Positions 15,636 through 22,553 of a stretch of 24,017 bases of DNA are shown one piece after another (positions within the stretch are counted from its first letter, which is position 1; every line of letters begins with the position of its first letter). The notes under the pieces are model-generated. The model did not search any database. It saw nothing but the letters and a program-made list of their open reading frames with translations, and was not told the DNA's origin. The position numbers and the translations under genes were made by a program. This DNA comes from Helicobacter sp. (GTDB lineage Bacteria > Campylobacterota > Campylobacteria > Campylobacterales > Helicobacteraceae), in NCBI GenBank assembly GCA_029264655.1, contig JARHZY010000137.1, positions 1-24,017 on the forward strand, given 5' to 3'.

Positions 15636-15654
15636 AAAGCAAAAAGGATTCCAA
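15636..15654 (-). promoter_or_regulatory. Sigma-54 (RpoN) promoter
   Basis: The minus strand reads TTGGAATCCTTTTTGCTTT. The invariant GG (15651-15652) and GC (15639-15640) are exactly ten bases apart, as sigma-54 requires, and the flanks GGAA and TTGCTTT match the epsilonproteobacterial consensus as I know it. The start point would be near 15627, giving a leader of about 26 bases that just holds the Shine-Dalgarno site. Confidence 0.75.
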
Positions 15655-15833
15655 AATTATTCCATAAAGAAAAATATAAAATAAAATATTATTTTGCGAG
15701 CATGGATTTCTTAAAAATATTATCTATAGGTAATAGCTTCTTATCTTTTAGCATTCATGAATAAGGTAGTTGTTGTTTTTATCTGTTTTAATCCTGCAAT
15801 CACAACATTTATGAAATACTATAAAACAATATT

Positions 15834-17270
15834 TTAATGTATAGGTTGCAATTTCTTTGTTGTAGTATAACCCAACACAAGAACACTTACCACTAAGGCA
15901 CAACATTGTGATATAGGATAGGCAACCCATGCACCCTGCAATCCATAATAATAAGTCATAAGCGGTAACAATATAACAATAAATACAAGAGTATAAGAAA
16001 GTGTTACAATAAAAGAAGCAAGTGCTTGTTGTAATGCCTGTAAATAAAATGCAATAAGTAAATTAAGACTTAAAAAAACATAGCCAATACAATAAATATC
16101 TAATGCTACAATACTTTGAGTTCTTAGTTTTAAATCTTTTAGATATAAAGCAACAATATAGCTATCAAATAGAAAAAAAAGCATATAAAGCACACATGAT
16201 AACCCCAATGCGACATAAACATAAAATTTAAAAATCTTTCGCAAACGCACAAAATGCCGCATGCCATAATTAAAACTCGCAATGGGTTGTATAGATTCTG
16301 CAAGTGCATATACAATAATAAAAAAATTAAAGCCAGCATAAAGAATAGCACTATAAATAGCAAGTGCATATTCTCCACCTATATTTTTTAGAATCTGATT
16401 ATATAACCACATTACAACACCAACGCTTGCTTCACTCGCAGCATAAGGAAAACCATACTTTATTGCACGTCCAAGCAAATGCCAATGAAACACTCTTACA
16501 AAATATAATTCCCCTCTTTTTTCACAAATAGAAGGCAATGCAGTATAGATTTTTGCTGCAAAAGCAGGATTACAAAATCCAAGTATTAATGCTCTATGTT
16601 TTGATTCTATATAATGCCACAATAACACAAAAGAGCTAATGATATATGCCAATACCGTTGCATACGCACTTCCAATAATGCCAAGCTCCCATATAAACAA
16701 AAAAAGATAGTTCAATATAATATTGCAACCAGCCCCAAGAAATGTTGCAAACATTGCAAAACGAGGGCGTTTATCATTAATCACGCAAACATCAAGCACA
16801 GGTTGCAAAATAATTCCAAAAAGCCCTACACAAGTCCCACGCAAATAATCGACTGCCATAGCATGCACCATTGGTGTTAAATCTTTCACAAAGCAATCAA
16901 TAATAAATGCGGCATATATGTAACCTAATATTCCAATCATTAAAGACAAAGGCAATAAAAAATAGATAATGCTACTAAAAATAGCACGAGCTATATGTGC
17001 TCTATCTTTTGCAAGATAATAGCTAATAAGGCTTGCCCCACCTAACGAAAACATAAGTGAGCATGCCATTAATGCAGGCCAAAGTGGCCACACTACGACA
17101 ATGGCTTTCATAGCATCATCGCCTAATTTTTTATTAACAAAAATACCATCAGCAGTAGAATAGCTTGCCATAGCAAGCATAGCTAATAATATAGGAAAAA
17201 AATAATTAAAAAAAAGTTTAGGAATGCTATCGTTTGTTAAATCAAGATTGCTCTTTGCGTATGCCATCAT
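15834..17270 (-). CDS. MATE family efflux transporter
   Basis: A 478-residue inner-membrane antiporter of the multidrug and toxic compound extrusion family, length typical and about 12 hydrophobic segments. The N-terminus (IPKLFFNYFFPILLAMLAM) is the usual MATE opening, followed by NKKLGDDAMKAIVVVWP and the conserved FSLGGASLISYYLAKD. The second half repeats the layout with YAIV..LAESIQPIASFNYG. It resembles the MepA-like branch. The start lies inside the end of pssA (29-base overlap), with ATG at 17270 or 17267, both next to AGGA, so the genes are co-transcribed and probably coupled. The substrate is unknown. Confidence 0.92.
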   Translation of the reverse strand: MMAYAKSNLDLTNDSIPKLFFNYFFPILLAMLAMASYSTADGIFVNKKLGDDAMKAIVVVWPLWPALMACSLMFSLGGASLISYYLAKDRAHIARAIFSSIIYFLLPLSLMIGILGYIYAAFIIDCFVKDLTPMVHAMAVDYLRGTCVGLFGIILQPVLDVCVINDKRPRFAMFATFLGAGCNIILNYLFLFIWELGIIGSAYATVLAYIISSFVLLWHYIESKHRALILGFCNPAFAAKIYTALPSICEKRGELYFVRVFHWHLLGRAIKYGFPYAASEASVGVVMWLYNQILKNIGGEYALAIYSAILYAGFNFFIIVYALAESIQPIASFNYGMRHFVRLRKIFKFYVYVALGLSCVLYMLFFLFDSYIVALYLKDLKLRTQSIVALDIYCIGYVFLSLNLLIAFYLQALQQALASFIVTLSYTLVFIVILLPLMTYYYGLQGAWVAYPISQCCALVVSVLVLGYTTTKKLQPIH

Positions 17271-18051
17271 CCTGTCCTAAATTATTCCGCACTATATGTT
17301 CATCATCTTTTTTTTTCATTGGAATTTTAAAGAGAATAATAAATAACCACCGCACAACGCCATAAATAATATAAGAACTCAATAAAACACAAAGCGTCAA
17401 AGATGGTTGGGCAATAACAAATGTAAGTAAAATAAGCAAAACAATAAAATATTTTAGATTCCAATGCATCTTTTTAAAACTTGGATAGCGAATGTTGCTT
17501 ACCATAAGAATAGCAATAAAAAATGCAAACACAAGAAATATGTAAGTGTGTGTGCGTAAAAACTCAATCAAACCAAAAAAGCTTACTCTTTGATGCTCAA
17601 CGACAAGAATCCACAAACACACAATCGCTGCAGCAGATGGAATAGGTAAGCCTATAAACGAATTAGTTTCAACATTTGTTGTGATATTAAAACGTGCAAG
17701 GCGAATAGCCCCAAGCACAACAAATAAGCCACTAATTGCTATACCATAACGACCATAATCATGCCCCACATAAAAATAAAGCAATACAGCAGGTGCTACA
17801 CCAAATGCCACTACATCAGCAAGGGAATCAAATTCTACGCCAAATTTACTTGCAGTATTTGTTAGTCTTGCTACGCGTCCATCAAGTCCATCAAGCACCA
17901 TGGAAAATAAAATATACCAACATGCGTTTGTAAAAGCCTTAGAATCTGCATTCATTAAACCTTTATGTGCCATAAAAATAGCCATGATACCCAAAAATAT
18001 GCTACCTGCTGTAAAAAGATTGGGTAAAATATAACGCGGACTAATCTTCAT
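17242..18051 (-). CDS. pssA: CDP-diacylglycerol-serine O-phosphatidyltransferase
   Basis: Inner-membrane enzyme that makes phosphatidylserine from CDP-diacylglycerol and L-serine, the route to phosphatidylethanolamine. The 269 residues include the complete CDP-alcohol phosphatidyltransferase signature DG-x2-AR-x8-G-x3-D-x3-D: D57, G58, A61, R62, G71, D75 and D79. Several membrane segments follow. The C-terminus is charged (MKKKDDEHIVRNN). This is the integral-membrane type, unlike the peripheral E. coli enzyme. The ATG has AAAGGA nearby, and a clear extended -10 lies upstream. The MATE gene overlaps its 3' end. Confidence 0.95.
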   Translation of the reverse strand: MKISPRYILPNLFTAGSIFLGIMAIFMAHKGLMNADSKAFTNACWYILFSMVLDGLDGRVARLTNTASKFGVEFDSLADVVAFGVAPAVLLYFYVGHDYGRYGIAISGLFVVLGAIRLARFNITTNVETNSFIGLPIPSAAAIVCLWILVVEHQRVSFFGLIEFLRTHTYIFLVFAFFIAILMVSNIRYPSFKKMHWNLKYFIVLLILLTFVIAQPSLTLCVLLSSYIIYGVVRWLFIILFKIPMKKKDDEHIVRNNLGQDDGIRKEQS

Positions 18052-18102
18052 AATCTTTCCTTTTTATATCCAAGCAATGAAAATATCATTTTTACAATTA
18101 TG

Positions 18103-18108
18103 ATTGTA
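18103..18108 (-). promoter_or_regulatory. Extended -10 promoter of pssA-MATE operon
   Basis: The minus strand reads TGCTACAAT, an extended -10 with one mismatch to TATAAT, 51 bases before the pssA ATG. Confidence 0.5.
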
Positions 18109-18316
18109 GCATAATTTTAAAAAAAATTAAAAATTTAAAGCAATAAACAAAGATACAGCAAAAAAAATAAAGTTATCTCAATTCAGAATAATTATCTAAA
18201 TACCAAATTGCTCTATAAATTTATACTTCACTAAAAATCTCAATCTTCAAAAAATATAACTAATCTTTAAAAATTACACAATACATAATAGAAGATAATA
18301 AAACAAGAATATTTTA

Positions 18317-18322
18317 TATACT
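18317..18322 (+). promoter_or_regulatory. Possible -10 for a small RNA
   Basis: TATACT lies 23 bases before the C6 tract. A transcript from about 18329 would cover the poly-C/poly-G hairpin and could end near the TTTTTGTTT at 18417-18425. There is no coding gene for this promoter to serve, so the call is speculative. Confidence 0.25.
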
Positions 18323-18344
18323 TGCTAGCATGAATTACCCCATT

Positions 18345-18373
18345 CCCCCCTTATTTAAAAAATGAGGGGGGGG
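18345..18373. repeat. C6/G8 homopolymer hairpin
   Basis: C6 (18345-18350) and G8 (18366-18373) flank TTATTT-AAA-AAATGA. Six C-G pairs continue into six more pairs (one G-T) around an AAA loop, a 12-bp stem. Such G/C runs are rare in DNA this AT-rich and in Helicobacter are typical phase-variable slippage sites. Confidence 0.7.
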
Positions 18374-18535
18374 CTTTATTACTCAAAGCTAAGTAACCCA
18401 AGCTAACATGAAAGGCTTTTTGTTTATAATATTATAGGCTATTTCTAAGCAAAATGACTTTAATATTTATTAAAGAAAATATAGCTACATATTTAACTGA
18501 AATATTTTAATGTTTGAAATTTTACTGAATAATTC

Positions 18536-18556
18536 ATCTTACTTAAGAAGTAAGAT
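18536..18556. repeat. Perfect 9-bp hairpin in the long gap
   Basis: ATCTTACTT (18536-18544) and AAGTAAGAT (18548-18556) are perfect inverted copies with a 3-base loop. It is not next to any gene end. It could be part of an RNA, a terminator from the plus strand (T-rich bases follow) or a protein-binding site. Confidence 0.45.
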
Positions 18557-18904
18557 TCTTGCTTGTGTTTTGATAAAACTCTACTATAACTATGCGTATT
18601 TTTATCTCAATTGAATATTTTACTTTTAAAATCAATCCTGCAATATCCCATAAGATTAAAGCTATAGTAGCAATAAATTCCTATCATCAATAAAATAAAA
18701 CACATGGATAGATAATAATCTTAAAGCATACTTTAACCATTTTTAACAATATCAAACTAACAAAGCAAATTAATAACTATAATGAAAAAATATTTATATA
18801 ATATAAAATTTTTAGAATCTGTGTAAAAGCAGATAGCATTCTAAATATTATATGCGATATAGAAACTATCTAGTTAAATTATAAAATAATAATAGTAAGA
18901 TTGT

Positions 18905-19774
18905 TTATTCGGTCTTATTTGCACAATTATCAAGAAATCTCTTTGTTGGATGCCCTGTTCTAAACTCCATACTTATACGCATTGGATTATAAAGCTCTGT
19001 TGGGCTTTGCAACACAAAAGTATGAGAATCTACTAAATCTTTACGCACAAAAAATGCATTAACTCCATTTAGATTTGTTGCAACCAATGCATATCCTTTT
19101 TGATTTAAGAGATTAACTAGAGCTTGCAATGATGCCCCTTGTTTATCTGAACCATCCCACACATATTCTTTTTCATAAGGCATAATCCAAAGTGATGGGG
19201 GTGGAAATTTCGCATTATATTCTATAATTACTACACGCGGATGTATGTAAGTAAGGGCTTCAAATATATGGTAATCATTACCATCAATATCAATTGAAAG
19301 TAAATCAATTTCATCAATCGCAGCAGCACCATTTTCTTGCATAAGTTCATTAATGTTTTCTTTTGTAATAAAGGCATGGAGCACCTTTAATCGTCCTTCT
19401 TTTATTGGATTAGCAAAATTTTGTTGGATTTGCTTCACATATTCTTCACTTCCATCCATAAAAACACCACGCCAACCTTGCAATAACAAAAAATGTGTAT
19501 TGCATTCTAAGCCATCTTGCACACCAAATTCTACAAAAAAGCGATTTGTTGTCCCTATTCGCCTAAAAATCTCTTGTATAATACCATCTTCATCATTTTG
19601 GCTATACACTTTATAACCAAAATGCTCAAGTCGCCTTGAATCGCTGTATTTTGGTGTTGATAAAAGCTGATTGCGTAAAATTTCTGATTGCCCTGCAAGC
19701 ATACTGCGTGAATGCCACAACATTCCATCCATATACCCTTTTATTCTTCGCTTAAAAGTCCTGCTTAAAAACAT
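18905..19774 (-). CDS. FkbM-family SAM-dependent methyltransferase
   Basis: A 289-residue protein. The SAM-binding motif I region is FFVEFGVQDGLECNT (79-93), followed by GVFMDGSEEYV with the acidic residue after strand 2, and LLSIDIDGNDYHIFEAL (158-174), the FkbM hallmark. Members methylate hydroxyls of glycans, antibiotics and lipids; here a surface-sugar target is possible but unproven. A longer frame to TTG 19837 exists, but it has no ribosome-binding site, whereas AAGGA precedes ATG 19774, so the ATG is chosen. The first 40 residues are basic. The gene stands alone between long gene-free stretches and has no sugar-biosynthesis neighbours. Confidence 0.8.
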   Translation of the reverse strand: MFLSRTFKRRIKGYMDGMLWHSRSMLAGQSEILRNQLLSTPKYSDSRRLEHFGYKVYSQNDEDGIIQEIFRRIGTTNRFFVEFGVQDGLECNTHFLLLQGWRGVFMDGSEEYVKQIQQNFANPIKEGRLKVLHAFITKENINELMQENGAAAIDEIDLLSIDIDGNDYHIFEALTYIHPRVVIIEYNAKFPPPSLWIMPYEKEYVWDGSDKQGASLQALVNLLNQKGYALVATNLNGVNAFFVRKDLVDSHTFVLQSPTELYNPMRISMEFRTGHPTKRFLDNCANKTE

Positions 19775-20215
19775 AATGTTCCTTACCTCATAATAAAGTT
19801 TGCTGAAACTAGCCACGCAAATATACAAAAAAAACAATTCAAGTATTTTTGGAAAAAAGTAAAATTTTCATAAATTATAGTTTTTCATTGCATAACGCCA
19901 ATAAGCATTATAGATGGATTCTAAAATATCTTTAAAAAGATGCTTCTATCAATAAGATTGGTATATTTCCTTATAATATATTATAAAAACACTAGCGATA
20001 TAGTATTAATAATAAAATATGAGAAAATCCGTAATTAATTAATAGTTTTATATATTTACATTTATAACATTAAGATATTGAGCTAAAACTTTCATAAATG
20101 AACAAAAAATATGAAATAATTTTTATTATTTAATATTTTTTGTTAAATAATGCTATACTTCTTTTTTGTTTTATTTGTTTGACAGATAAAACATATTTTT
20201 TTAAAGGAATGATAG
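19775..20215. other. 441-base divergent intergenic region
   Basis: It contains the leaders of the FkbM-type gene (TATAAT on the minus strand at 19874-19879, a T8 run on the minus strand at 19827-19834) and the cytochrome c peroxidase promoter at its right end. Nothing else is recognisable in the AT-rich middle. Confidence 0.55.
20154..20159 (+). promoter_or_regulatory. Extended -10 promoter of the cytochrome c peroxidase gene
   Basis: TGCTATACT is an extended -10 with one mismatch to TATAAT, 62 bases before the ATG, giving a leader of about 50 bases. Confidence 0.5.
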
Positions 20216-21295
20216 ATGATGACAAAGAAACTTGGCATAAACATTGCACTTGCAGGAGCGGTAACACTCACTATTGCATTTGCTGCAAGCACACTTCCAA
20301 GCGATAAGGAATTATTAGCAAAAGCAAAAGATTCTTTTTTGCAACCAATACCAATGGGTAAGGAATTAGTAGATTTTCAGCAACAAAAAATTAAAGAAAC
20401 AGGGCTTGCAAAAGACTATAAACCATTGCTCACAAAAGAACAAGTTGAATTAGGTAAGAAGCTTTATTTTGACCCGCGTCTCTCAAGCTCTAATCTTATC
20501 TCATGTAACACATGCCATAATTTAGCGCTTGCAGGCACAGATATAATTCCAGCAGCCATTGGGCATAAATGGAGTCCCAACCCTCATAATCTCAATAGTC
20601 CAACAGTGCTTAATTCAGTATTTAACGAAGTGCAGTTTTGGGATGGGAGATCACAACATTTAGGCGACCAAGCACAAGGACCAATACAGAATCCAGCAGA
20701 AATGGCAGCAAAACCAAATCTTGTTGAAGAAAAAATTACTTCTATACCAGAATATGTAGAAGCATTTAAACAGGCATATGGCAAAAATGTAAAAATTGAT
20801 TTCAAACTTATTGCTGATACTATCGCTCTTTATGAATTTACCCTCACAACGCCAAGTCGCTATGATTCTTTTTTACGAGGTGATACAACAGCACTAAGCA
20901 AGCAAGAAAAAGAAGGGTTAAATACTTTTATAGATAAAGGCTGTGTTGCATGCCACAATGGCATTAATCTTGGTGGTAATATGCAAGCTTTTGGCATTGC
21001 AGGACAATATAAATATGCTAATGTCGGTGATTTTAGAGGCGATAAAGATGGGCTCGTAAAAACACCTACATTAAGAAATATTATGCAAACAGCACCATAT
21101 TTTCATAATGGACAATATTGGGATGTAAAAGATGCGATTAAAGAGATGGGTAAGATTCAATTGGGCGTAAATTTAAGTCCAAAAGAAATAGAATCTATTG
21201 CTACATTTTTTCGAGCACTAGATGGTAAAATGCCAGAGGTTGCATATCCTGTATTACCACCTTCACACGCAAAAACACCAAAACCAACTTTTTAA
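20216..21295 (+). CDS. Di-heme cytochrome c peroxidase
   Basis: Periplasmic enzyme that reduces hydrogen peroxide to water with electrons from cytochrome c. The 359 residues start with a signal peptide (hydrophobic residues 8-23, cleavage probably near AFAAS). Two heme c attachment motifs are present, CNTCH (97-101) and CVACH (243-247), the spacing expected for bacterial di-heme peroxidases. LYFDPRLSSSNLISCNTCHNL, FWDGRSQ and TPTLRNIMQTAPYFHNG are family hallmarks. Two adjacent ATG codons (20216 and 20219) follow AAAGGA at 20203-20208 and either may be used. In H. pylori the gene for this enzyme adjoins dnaE (from memory); here they are 9 kb apart. Confidence 0.96.
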   Translation: MMTKKLGINIALAGAVTLTIAFAASTLPSDKELLAKAKDSFLQPIPMGKELVDFQQQKIKETGLAKDYKPLLTKEQVELGKKLYFDPRLSSSNLISCNTCHNLALAGTDIIPAAIGHKWSPNPHNLNSPTVLNSVFNEVQFWDGRSQHLGDQAQGPIQNPAEMAAKPNLVEEKITSIPEYVEAFKQAYGKNVKIDFKLIADTIALYEFTLTTPSRYDSFLRGDTTALSKQEKEGLNTFIDKGCVACHNGINLGGNMQAFGIAGQYKYANVGDFRGDKDGLVKTPTLRNIMQTAPYFHNGQYWDVKDAIKEMGKIQLGVNLSPKEIESIATFFRALDGKMPEVAYPVLPPSHAKTPKPTF

Positions 21296-21317
21296 TACCA
21301 AAATAGTGTATTAAAAA
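21289..21317 (+). terminator. Hairpin overlapping the peroxidase stop codon
   Basis: TTTTTAATAC (21289-21298) and GTATTAAAAA (21308-21317) form a perfect 10-bp stem with a 9-base loop, with the stop codon inside the 5' arm. No U-tract follows, so it may protect the mRNA 3' end rather than terminate. Confidence 0.45.
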
Positions 21318-21535
21318 ATATACAAATAGATATAACATAAGTAGATAAAAATCTATGAAGTTATACCTATTATACATAAACCTAAAGGTTAATAATATAA
21401 ATTAATTGCCACCATATACTAGAATCTCAATTTTAATCTTTAAACACGAATACTTCATACTATGGGTTTTTAAATGTGGTTTATATAGTTGTAAAATCAA
21501 AATTATCCTTAATGTTACAAACCTTTACTGATTGC

Positions 21536-22228
21536 CTATTGTTTTTTGATAATACGGACAATAAGTGTGCGGTTATTGTTGCCTATATATTCATATTGCA
21601 AATCTTTTGGATAGCGTTTAAAAACATTTACCCATCTTTTTGTTTTAAAATATTCTTTCAATGTGTAATGTGGATTCTGCGATTGCAGATAATTTGAGAG
21701 TTGGGCAACATGGCAAAAACCTTCTTTATTTTTTATTGTTTGGATAGCGTGCTTTAAAATTGTTAGTTCGTTGTTTTCTGTTGCTATAACTTTTCTTCTC
21801 GTATTTTTACATACATCTGGAATACAAATAAAGTGAGAATAAGCATTTTGCAATGATATGGGTGTTTTTGCTTCACCAAAGCCAATAGATTCTTTACCTT
21901 TAGCCTGAATTTCTAGAGCCACTTCCCTAAAATCACTATCACTTGAAACAATACAAATAATATCTATAATGTTATCATATAGAATCTTATAGACGCTTGA
22001 TTGCATGCTAAAATCACTTGCATTTTTAAAATTTTTATTTTGGAATACTTGAATGGGTAGCATACCATATTGCTCTATTATTCGTTGCCCCCAATCACTT
22101 TGCCTGCTCCAGTCCTTAAAAGCTTGTTTCAAAACAACTTTTCCAAATTGTTCTAATTTTTTAAGTATGAAAGGAATATGCGATGATGCAATATTCTCAC
22201 AATCAAATAAAACGGCTATTTTACACAT
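21536..22228 (-). CDS. NYN-domain putative ribonuclease with C-terminal OST-HTH-like region
   Basis: A 230-residue protein of the NYN (LabA/DUF88) family, PIN-like nucleases that probably cut RNA. The N-terminal domain opens with IAVLFDCENI (D9, E11, N12). ASDFSM (D72) and IVSSDSDF (D97, D99) supply the remaining acidic residues of a PIN-type metal site. Residues about 155-228 read as a winged-helix of the OST-HTH/LOTUS type (TILKHAIQTIKN..., a Phe-Lys-Arg-Tyr turn and a final beta hairpin), which follows NYN domains in many bacterial proteins and may bind RNA. The ATG has AAAGGAG upstream. It converges on the peroxidase gene and diverges from the DHH gene. The substrate is unknown. Confidence 0.85.
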   Translation of the reverse strand: MCKIAVLFDCENIASSHIPFILKKLEQFGKVVLKQAFKDWSRQSDWGQRIIEQYGMLPIQVFQNKNFKNASDFSMQSSVYKILYDNIIDIICIVSSDSDFREVALEIQAKGKESIGFGEAKTPISLQNAYSHFICIPDVCKNTRRKVIATENNELTILKHAIQTIKNKEGFCHVAQLSNYLQSQNPHYTLKEYFKTKRWVNVFKRYPKDLQYEYIGNNNRTLIVRIIKKQ

Positions 22229-22262
22229 ATTTACTACTCCTTTAATTGCTAGTTTAGCGATT

Positions 22263-22268
22263 ATTCTA
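22263..22268 (-). promoter_or_regulatory. Possible -10 of the NYN gene
   Basis: TAGAAT on the minus strand lies 34 bases before the ATG. One mismatch to consensus and no TG extension, so only tentative. Confidence 0.3.
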
Positions 22269-22505
22269 CCGATAACTTATATATACACATACATTAGACT
22301 TATAATTCCTTGTTTTATTTAACATTCGCATTATTTTATAAATAATATTTGAATAAATATAGAATGTTGGTGCATGTTTTACCAATGCATATATGTAAAT
22401 ATTCTCATTAATAATATTAGCATATTTGCGTTACACTCTACATAATTTTCTTTAATCTTTTATTTATATTTTGGCGTTTATTACATGAATATAAGTGTTT
22501 TTTGC

Positions 22506-22511
22506 TATAAT
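22506..22511 (+). promoter_or_regulatory. Extended -10 promoter of the DHH phosphoesterase gene
   Basis: TGCTATAAT is a perfect extended -10, 42 bases before the ATG. It is the strongest housekeeping promoter in the window by sequence. Confidence 0.65.
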
Positions 22512-22553
22512 TTACAGATTATTTAGACATATTTTTATTTAGAAAGAGTCCAT

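Larger units (their letters stand above)
18052..18904. other. 853-base gene-free region, the longest in the window
   Basis: It lies between the FkbM-type gene, which reads into it, and the pssA promoter. No open frame longer than background is present. It contains the pssA promoter, a G8/C6 hairpin (18345-18373) with a possible upstream -10, and a second perfect hairpin (18536-18556). A small RNA is possible. Confidence 0.6.
22229..22553. other. 325-base divergent intergenic region
   Basis: It holds the leaders and promoters of the NYN gene (minus) and the DHH gene (plus). No other structure was seen. Confidence 0.6.

Noticed and set aside
18330..18365. 11-codon frame (MNYPIPPLFKK) ending just before the G8 run
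   Set aside because: It would start almost at the predicted transcript 5' end with no Shine-Dalgarno; the C6 run is better explained as an arm of the hairpin.
19775..19837. N-terminal extension of the FkbM-type protein from TTG 19837
   Set aside because: No ribosome-binding site before the TTG, whereas AAGGA is correctly placed before ATG 19774; the extra residues do not form a convincing signal peptide.
21476..22322. Plus-strand open frames (21476-21697 and 22053-22322) over the NYN gene
   Set aside because: They lie on the opposite strand of a gene with intact conserved motifs and have no ribosome-binding sites or recognisable content.
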